From: Advenella mandrilli
GTDB taxonomy: Bacteria > Pseudomonadota > Gammaproteobacteria > Burkholderiales > Burkholderiaceae_B
Direction of reading: 5' to 3'
NCBI RefSeq assembly: GCF_016595155.1
Contig: NZ_JAENGP010000009.1
Span: 117,055 to 181,054 of the forward strand
DNA length: 64,000 nucleotides
Position 1 is the stretch's first letter, and the number at the start of each line of letters is the position of its first letter. Of the stretch, positions 58,581 through 64,000 are shown piece by piece. Made by a program: the position numbers and the translations under genes. The notes below the pieces were generated by a model. The model was given only the letters and a program-made list of their open reading frames with translations, did not search any database and was not told the DNA's origin.

Positions 58581-59798
58581 ATGAGAATAAAGAATTCAAC
58601 AAAATTGAAAAAAACAGCCTTGGCTACGGCAATTACCCTGTCCACACTGGGCCTTGCCCAAGCCCAGGGAATTTCCGATGACATCATTAAAATCGGCTTC
58701 ATTACCGACATGTCCGGTGTGTATTCCGACCTGGACGGCCCTGCCGGTGGCGAAGCCATTAAAATGGCCATCGAAGCCGCTGGCGGTGAAATCAATGGAA
58801 AAAAAATAGAACTGGTGACCGCTGATCACCAAAACAAAGCTGACGTGGCATCGGCCAAAGTCCGTGAATGGATCGACCAGGACAAGGTTGACATGATTAT
58901 CGGTGGCACCAACTCAGCCACCGCACTGGCTTCGGCTGCCGTTGCCGCCGAAAAGAAAAAACCCTATATCTCGATCGGTGCCGGCGCAACAGCCCTCACC
59001 ACCACCCACTGCACCCCATTTACCATTCACTATGCCTATAACACCAAGGCACTGGCCAATGTAACCGGTTCTGCCGTTTATAACCAGGGTGGTAAAACCT
59101 GGTTCTTCATCACCGCCGATTACGCTTTTGGCCACTCCCTTGAACAGGACACCATCAATGTGGTGAAAGCCGCCGGTGGCACCATCAAGGGCACGGTTCG
59201 CGTGCCATTAAGCACCACCGACTTCTCCTCTTACATGTTGCAGGCCCAAACCTCTGGTGCTGAAATCCTGGGCTTGGCCAACGCGGGGGGCGACTTCATC
59301 AACTCCATCAAGGCCGCCAGCGAATTTGGCGTAACGCCAGGCATGAAACCAGCCGGGCTGCTGGTATTCATTAACGACGTGCACGCACTGGGCCTGCAAG
59401 CCACACAGGGTCTGTACCTGACCGCCCCCTGGTACTGGAACCAGGATGACGAGTCACGGGCATGGGCCGCCAAGTTCGAGGAACGCATCAAGCGCAAACC
59501 CTCATTCGTTCAGGCAGCCGACTATACTGCAGCCGAAACCTACCTGAAAGCCGTCAAGGAAATCGGCACCGATGACGGTGAAGCCGTCATGAAATGGTTC
59601 AAGTCCAACACCATTAACAACTTCTTCGCCAAAGATGGCATCGTCCGGAAAGACGGGTTGATGGTCCATGACATGTACCTGATGCAGGTCAAGACACCGG
59701 AAGAATCCAAAGGCCCATGGGATTACTACAACGTTGTTGACAAAGTTTCAGGAGAAAAGGCTTTCGGTCCCGCGAGCGAATCCACCTGCAAACTGTAA
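58581..59798 (+). CDS. Liv-type periplasmic binding protein
   Basis: Type I solute-binding protein of 405 residues. The start at ATG 58581 follows CCGGAGAC; the signal peptide ends near AQA-Q (28). IKIGFITDMSGVYSDLDGPA near 36-55 and IIGGTNSATALA near 108-119 are typical of HAAT-family binding proteins. The ligand may be an amino acid, amide or aromatic acid and cannot be named. A hairpin after the stop separates it from the permease genes. Confidence 0.92.
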   Translation: MRIKNSTKLKKTALATAITLSTLGLAQAQGISDDIIKIGFITDMSGVYSDLDGPAGGEAIKMAIEAAGGEINGKKIELVTADHQNKADVASAKVREWIDQDKVDMIIGGTNSATALASAAVAAEKKKPYISIGAGATALTTTHCTPFTIHYAYNTKALANVTGSAVYNQGGKTWFFITADYAFGHSLEQDTINVVKAAGGTIKGTVRVPLSTTDFSSYMLQAQTSGAEILGLANAGGDFINSIKAASEFGVTPGMKPAGLLVFINDVHALGLQATQGLYLTAPWYWNQDDESRAWAAKFEERIKRKPSFVQAADYTAAETYLKAVKEIGTDDGEAVMKWFKSNTINNFFAKDGIVRKDGLMVHDMYLMQVKTPEESKGPWDYYNVVDKVSGEKAFGPASESTCKL

Positions 59799-59830
59799 AC
59801 GGCACTTCATACAGATTCGCACTGTAGTCA

Positions 59831-59855
59831 TGACAGCCTCTACCCGGGGCTGTCA
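59831..59855 (+). other. Hairpin after the Liv-type binding-protein gene
   Basis: TGACAGCC (59831-59838) and GGCTGTCA (59848-59855) form an 8-bp stem with a 9-nt loop and no T-run, inside the operon. It is a likely mRNA stabiliser or partial terminator that favours the binding protein over the permeases. Confidence 0.5.
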
Positions 59856-59905
59856 CAACACCAGTTAAAACATGTGGTCAATAAATAAACTGAACGTTAT
59901 GCATT

Positions 59906-60793
59906 ATGATTGATATTTTCGGCATCCCTATTCAAGCCTTTCTTGGCCAGATTTTGCTGGGCCTTGTAAACGGTTCTTTTTACGCAATTCTCTCATTGGG
60001 TCTGGCCGTCATTTTTGGCCTTCTCAATGTCATCAACTTCGCCCATGGTGCTTTATACATGCTGGGCGCCTTCCTGGCCTGGATGGGACTGCAATACCTG
60101 GGGCTTAATTACTGGGTCATGCTGATTGTCGCCCCTATTCTGGTTGGCATTTTTGGCATGATCATCGAACGCTTGCTGCTGCGCCATTTATACAAGCTCG
60201 ACCATCTTTATGGCCTGCTGCTTACCTTCGGCATTGCCCTGTTGATCGAAGGCGTTTTCCGCAGCTTTTATGGTGTCTCGGGCCAACCCTATCCCACCCC
60301 GGAAAGCCTGCGTGGTGCGGTCAACCTGGGCTTCATGATCCTGCCCATTTACCGTGGCTGGATTGTGCTGGCGTCCATCATTGTTTGCCTGTTCACCTGG
60401 TTCATGATTGAAAAAACCCGTCTTGGCTCGTTATTGCGTGCCGGTACTGAAAACCCCAAGCTGGTTGAAGCATTTGGCATTAACGTACCGCTTATGATTA
60501 CCCTGACTTATGGTTTTGGTGTTGCCCTGGCCGGTTTTGCCGGTGTCCTGGCAGCGCCCGTCCTGCAGGTTTCCCCCCTCATGGGTGCCAACCTTATTAT
60601 TGTCGTGTTTGCAGTGGTGGTAATTGGCGGCATGGGCTCTATCATGGGCTCTATCGTAACCGGCCTTGGCCTGGGCGTTATTGAAGGGCTGACCAAAGTA
60701 TTCTGGCCAGAAGCCTCCAGTACGGTTGTCTTCATTATTATGGCCATTGTTTTATTACTCCGCCCTGCCGGACTTTTTGGGAAAGAAAAATGA
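59906..60793 (+). CDS. LivH-like ABC transporter permease
   Basis: Inner-membrane permease of 295 residues with about eight hydrophobic segments. LLGLVNGSFYAILSLGLAVIFGLLNVINFAHG near 16-47, split across two helices, is the family hallmark. It overlaps the LivM-like gene by 4 bp. Confidence 0.93.
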   Translation: MIDIFGIPIQAFLGQILLGLVNGSFYAILSLGLAVIFGLLNVINFAHGALYMLGAFLAWMGLQYLGLNYWVMLIVAPILVGIFGMIIERLLLRHLYKLDHLYGLLLTFGIALLIEGVFRSFYGVSGQPYPTPESLRGAVNLGFMILPIYRGWIVLASIIVCLFTWFMIEKTRLGSLLRAGTENPKLVEAFGINVPLMITLTYGFGVALAGFAGVLAAPVLQVSPLMGANLIIVVFAVVVIGGMGSIMGSIVTGLGLGVIEGLTKVFWPEASSTVVFIIMAIVLLLRPAGLFGKEK

Positions 60794-61773
60794 ACCGACA
60801 AATCCTGGGCTATGCATTATTTGCCATTGTGGCCGCCTTATTGCCTTCGTTCGGCATATACCCCATTTTCGTCATGAAAATCCTGTGCTATGCCCTGTTT
60901 GCATGTGCATTCAACCTGCTTCTGGGCTACGTTGGCCTGCTCTCTTTCGGTCACGCTGCTTTCCTTGGCAGTGCCGCCTATGCGTCAGGCCATGCGATTA
61001 AAGTATGGGGACTTTCTCCCGAACTGGGCATCCTTTACGGCATGCTGATTGCCGCCCTGCTTGGCTTTGCTATCGGCGGCCTGGCTATCCGGCGCAGTGG
61101 TATTTACTTCACCATGATTACGCTGGCCATGTCACAGATGGTCTTCTTTTTCTTCCTCCAAGCGCCATTTACCGGTGGTGAAGATGGCCTGCAAGGCGTA
61201 CCCAGAGGGTATCTATTTGGCCTGCTCGACTTGAAAAACGACCTGAATCTTTATTATGTGGTGGTTGCCATCTTCATGATTGGTTATTTCATCTGCTGGA
61301 GAAGCGTCAACTCGCCTTTTGGCCAGGTACTGAAGGCCATCAAGGAAAATGAACCCCGCGCCATCTCCCTGGGCTATGATGTAGACAAATACAAACTGCT
61401 GGCTTTTGTTCTTTCTGCGGCCATTGCCGGACTGGCCGGCGCCACCAAAACACTGGTCTTTGTATCGGCCACCCTGTCCGATGCCATGTGGCAAATGTCG
61501 GGCATGGTCGTGCTCATGACACTCATTGGTGGTGTGGGTACCTTTACAGGCCCGGTTCTTGGTGCTTTCATTGTGGTCATGCTTGAAAACAAGATTGGCG
61601 ATTTTGGCCGCATGATTGCCGATACGACCGGTGTACAGTGGTTTTCATCGCTGGGCGAATCGGTAACCATCGTCATGGGACTGATCTTTATTATCTGCGT
61701 GATGGCTTTCCGAAAAGGAATTGTAGGAGAACTATCACACTTTTTCACTGCCAGACAAAGTAAAAGCCAATAG
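60790..61773 (+). CDS. LivM-like ABC transporter permease
   Basis: Second permease of the Liv-type importer; 327 residues with about eight to ten hydrophobic segments. NLLLGYVGLLSFGHAAFLGS near 42-61 and VLKAIKENEPRAISLGYDV near 182-200 are typical. It is the last gene of the operon. Confidence 0.93.
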   Translation: MNRQILGYALFAIVAALLPSFGIYPIFVMKILCYALFACAFNLLLGYVGLLSFGHAAFLGSAAYASGHAIKVWGLSPELGILYGMLIAALLGFAIGGLAIRRSGIYFTMITLAMSQMVFFFFLQAPFTGGEDGLQGVPRGYLFGLLDLKNDLNLYYVVVAIFMIGYFICWRSVNSPFGQVLKAIKENEPRAISLGYDVDKYKLLAFVLSAAIAGLAGATKTLVFVSATLSDAMWQMSGMVVLMTLIGGVGTFTGPVLGAFIVVMLENKIGDFGRMIADTTGVQWFSSLGESVTIVMGLIFIICVMAFRKGIVGELSHFFTARQSKSQ

Positions 61774-61886
61774 TTACAAATGTCCCATCAACCTTGCAAG
61801 CCACTTACAAATTTATAAGCAATTACCCTTATTTTATGAGTTTTTGCTTGCAAGGCGCTGCTTGTTCTTACTATTATCTGCCTACA

Positions 61887-61925
61887 TCGAAATAGAGTAT
61901 TTTTATAAGCATAATTTCGAAATAG
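61887..61925 (+). repeat. Direct repeat upstream of the TctC-like gene
   Basis: TCGAAATAG occurs at 61887-61895 and again at 61917-61925, exactly 30 bp apart (about three helical turns), each followed by a TATTT-rich stretch. It lies just upstream of the TctC-like start at 61952 and could bind a regulator. The region is AT-rich, so chance is possible. Confidence 0.3.
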
Positions 61926-61951
61926 TATTTACAAATTTCCAAGGAATTTAT

Positions 61952-62926
61952 ATGAAAAAATCCTTCCTAGTCGCAGCATTGAGTACTGCCGCCATTATGG
62001 CTGGTACCTCCTCATACGCGGCTGACTTCCCTACCAAACCCATTCGCGTGATTGTTCCTTTTGCACCCGGTGGCTCTACTGATATCGTCACCCGTGTCGT
62101 TACCGCTAAAATGAGCGATATCCTGGGCAAACCCATGGTGGTTGAAAACAAAGGCGGAGCCGGTGGTGCGATTGGCGCCTCTGAAGCCGCCCGCGCAAAA
62201 CCCGACGGCTATACGCTTTCAATTGCAACCGTTTCAACCCTGGGCGTAAACCCTGCTTGCAAACCAGAAGGACTGGGTTACGACGCCCTGAACGATTTTG
62301 CGCCAATCACCAACTTCGCCAACGTTCCCAACGTTCTTGAAGTCAACCCCAAATTCCCGGCCACCGATTTCAAAGCCTTCCTGGCTGAAGTTACCGCCAA
62401 CCCCAATAAGTATTCTTACGGCTCATCAGGCACCTGCAGCGTGCTTCACCTGTTTGGCGAAGCCTTCCGCCTGTCTACCGATACCGATATCGTTCACGTT
62501 CCCTACCGTGGTTCAGGCCCGGCCGTTACCGATGCCGTTGGCGGACAAATTGCCATCCTGTTCGATAACCTGCCTTCCTCTTTCCCACAAATTGACGCCA
62601 AGAACCTTCGTCCCCTGGCGATTGCCTGGGAAGAGCGCCTGGACAGCATGAAAGATGTGCCAACTTTTAAAGAACTGGGTTATCCCGAATTGAACCAGCC
62701 TGTATGGTATGGCCTACTGGCTCCTGCCGGTACACCCGAGGACGTTATTGCCACCCTGCATAAAGCCGCTGCCGAAGCACTGAAAGATCCTGCTGTTGTT
62801 ACTGCGCTGGAAAAACAGGGCGCTTTCCCTTCTGGCAACACCCCGGAAGAATTTGCCAAAGAAATCCAGCAGCAATATGAATGGGCCAAGGATGTTGTCA
62901 AAAAAGGCAATATCCAATTGCAGTAA
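61952..62926 (+). CDS. TctC-like tripartite tricarboxylate transporter binding protein
   Basis: Periplasmic binding protein of 324 residues (Bug family). The start at ATG 61952 follows AAGGA at six bases; the signal peptide ends near SYA-A (23). PTKPIRVIVPFAPGGSTDIV near 27-46 and GKPMVVENKGGAGGAIGA near 58-75 are family hallmarks. It would hand a carboxylate to the TctB/TctA membrane proteins encoded next. A terminator hairpin lies between it and tctB, which favours excess binding protein. Confidence 0.93.
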   Translation: MKKSFLVAALSTAAIMAGTSSYAADFPTKPIRVIVPFAPGGSTDIVTRVVTAKMSDILGKPMVVENKGGAGGAIGASEAARAKPDGYTLSIATVSTLGVNPACKPEGLGYDALNDFAPITNFANVPNVLEVNPKFPATDFKAFLAEVTANPNKYSYGSSGTCSVLHLFGEAFRLSTDTDIVHVPYRGSGPAVTDAVGGQIAILFDNLPSSFPQIDAKNLRPLAIAWEERLDSMKDVPTFKELGYPELNQPVWYGLLAPAGTPEDVIATLHKAAAEALKDPAVVTALEKQGAFPSGNTPEEFAKEIQQQYEWAKDVVKKGNIQLQ

Positions 62927-62941
62927 ACCCATCTGTTTTTC

Positions 62942-62973
62942 AAAAAGCGGATGAAAGTCTCATCCGCTTTTTT
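62942..62973 (+). terminator. Terminator between the TctC-like gene and tctB
   Basis: AAAAAGCGGATGA (62942-62954) and TCATCCGCTTTTT (62960-62972) form a perfect 13-bp stem with a 5-nt loop and a T-run. Partial read-through into tctB is expected if the genes are one operon. Confidence 0.85.
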
Positions 62974-63028
62974 GCTCTAACCACCAAAAATCTCACACAT
63001 TTTGTCTATTGAATTAAGGTTTTAAGTT

Positions 63029-63577
63029 ATGCACATTAAGAATCAACAGGACTTCTGGTCCGGCTTGATGTTTATAGCTATTGGAGTAGGTTTCGCCCTA
63101 TTCTCCACGAGCTATGACATGGGCACGCCCGCCCGCATGGGGCCCGGCTATTTTCCATTCTGGCTGGGTGTCGTTTTGGCCCTGCTGGGTGGTATCGTTA
63201 CAATCAACTCCCTGCACGGTGAGGAAGGCGAAGATCACCATATTGGTAAATTCGACTTTGACATTCTGGCCCTGATCATCGGCTCGATTGTGGTGTTCGG
63301 TGTCATGCTGGATAACCTGGGTCTGTACATTTCACTGGTTCTGCTGATTATTTTCTGCAGCCTGGCCAGCCACGAGTTCAGCCTTAAAATTGCCATTGGC
63401 AATGCCATTTTCCTGGTTATCTTTACCTGGCTGGCGTTTGTCAAGGGCCTGGGTCTGATCTTCCCGTTGTGGCCGGTTCCCTTCGCCGAGTGGCCCACCT
63501 ATGCAATGATCATCATTCCTTTATCGATTATTGTCGGCTTCGTTATCCTTATCAAAAAGCTTAAAGGGAACAAATAA
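63029..63577 (+). CDS. tctB: Tripartite tricarboxylate transporter small membrane subunit
   Basis: TctB-type protein of 182 residues with about four to five hydrophobic segments. The opening QDFWSGLMFIAIGVGFALFS and GPGYFPFWLGVVLALLG near 37-53 are typical. It starts after the terminator and is 2 bp before tctA. Confidence 0.9.
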   Translation: MHIKNQQDFWSGLMFIAIGVGFALFSTSYDMGTPARMGPGYFPFWLGVVLALLGGIVTINSLHGEEGEDHHIGKFDFDILALIIGSIVVFGVMLDNLGLYISLVLLIIFCSLASHEFSLKIAIGNAIFLVIFTWLAFVKGLGLIFPLWPVPFAEWPTYAMIIIPLSIIVGFVILIKKLKGNK

Positions 63578-63579
63578 TC

Positions 63580-64000
63580 ATGATGGAATTGCTTGAACAC
63601 TTGTCCTTGGGCTTTTCAGTGGCCTTTACACTGGAAAATATCTCCTATGCTTTCCTGGGCTGCCTGCTGGGTACCCTGATTGGTGTGTTGCCGGGTATTG
63701 GCCCCGTGCCCACCATTGCCATGCTGCTGCCACTCACCTATGTGCTGCCGCCCACCGCTGGCCTGATCATGCTGGCCGGTATTTACTACGGATCCCAATA
63801 TGGTGGTTCAACCACCGCCATTCTGGTGGCCTTGCCGGGTGAAACCTCGGCGGTGGTGACCGTGCTTGACGGACACCAGATGGCCAAGAACGGCCGTGCG
63901 GGTGCTGCGTTATCCATTGCGGCCCTGGGCTCTTTCTTTGCTGGTTGTTTTGCCACTGTTTTGCTGGCCGCCTTTGCGCCACCCCTGGCTGAAGTCGCCT
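63580..64000 (+). CDS. tctA: Tripartite tricarboxylate transporter large subunit, cut by window end
   Basis: The open frame begins with ATG-ATG at 63580/63583 and runs off the window after 140 codons. GVLPGIGPVPTIAMLLPLTY near 35-54 and IYYGSQYGGSTTAILVALPG near 68-87 are the TctA hallmarks. It is the main membrane channel of the sodium- or proton-driven carboxylate transporter encoded with the TctC-like protein and TctB. Confidence 0.93.
   Translation, partial: MMELLEHLSLGFSVAFTLENISYAFLGCLLGTLIGVLPGIGPVPTIAMLLPLTYVLPPTAGLIMLAGIYYGSQYGGSTTAILVALPGETSAVVTVLDGHQMAKNGRAGAALSIAALGSFFAGCFATVLLAAFAPPLAEVA

Overview
The window looks like a chromosomal segment of a betaproteobacterium of the family Alcaligenaceae (order Burkholderiales), with moderate GC. 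The family-level call is an inference. It rests on gene order (lysA-lptM-cyaY next to mrcA and aroK-aroB-dgt; ccsB-resB-cytochrome c4-engB-hemB; cutA-dsbD close to rplQ-rpoA), on the many Tct/Liv-type uptake genes, and on protein style. I saw no tRNA, rRNA, CRISPR array, insertion sequence or phage gene.

Layout. 1-5.8 kb: an MFS transporter cut by the window edge, uvrA, and an acyl-CoA synthetase convergent with uvrA. 6.0-8.1 kb: an envelope-stress-like operon (DnrO-like secreted protein, ECF sigma factor, zinc-type anti-sigma factor, CnrX/Spy-like periplasmic sensor) preceded by a perfect FNR/ANR box and an ECF-type promoter. 8.1-10.2 kb: lrgAB and an AraC-type regulator with a degenerate receiver domain. 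10.3-17.8 kb: dgt, aroB, aroK, mrcA, cyaY, lptM, lysA. 18.1-24.4 kb: the cytochrome bd operon cydA-cydB-cydX-cydD-cydC, including the 39-codon cydX. 24.6-33.5 kb: system II cytochrome c maturation (ccsB, resB) with cytochrome c4, then engB, hemB, a small Cas2-fold protein, cutA and dsbD. 33.5-36.7 kb: a three-gene module that closely matches the NdmC/NdmD/NdmE N-demethylase arrangement (Rieske-less oxygenase, Rieske-reductase fusion, GST-like partner). 37.0-46.2 kb: the complete spc-alpha ribosomal operon from rplN to rplQ. 46.4-56.8 kb: a polyamine/amine uptake and catabolism locus (PotABC-like transporter, class III aminotransferase, MocR regulator, PotD-like binding protein, tyrosine/aspartate-type aminotransferase, aldehyde dehydrogenase). 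57-61.8 kb: a five-gene Liv-type ABC transporter. 62-64 kb: a TctC-TctB-TctA tripartite carboxylate transporter, with tctA cut by the window end.

How it fits together. Housekeeping blocks (DNA repair, shikimate pathway, cell wall, heme, ribosome) alternate with transport and catabolic cassettes for amines, amino acids and carboxylates. Respiratory flexibility is prominent: cytochrome bd with its CydDC exporter, c-type cytochrome maturation, DsbD reductant supply, a Mg-type HemB, and an oxygen-sensor box upstream of the sigma-factor operon.

The most interesting content is the NdmCDE-like module at 33466-36702. In it the oxygenase catalytic subunit has lost its Rieske cluster loops, and the cluster sits instead on the reductase next door. 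Its substrate cannot be read from this window. Other items for a second look are the pseudo-receiver AraC regulator with a perfect palindrome at its start, a hairpin that covers the cutA ribosome binding site, a terminator between rpsD and rpoA, and a Walker A Lys-to-Arg change in the LivF-like ATPase.
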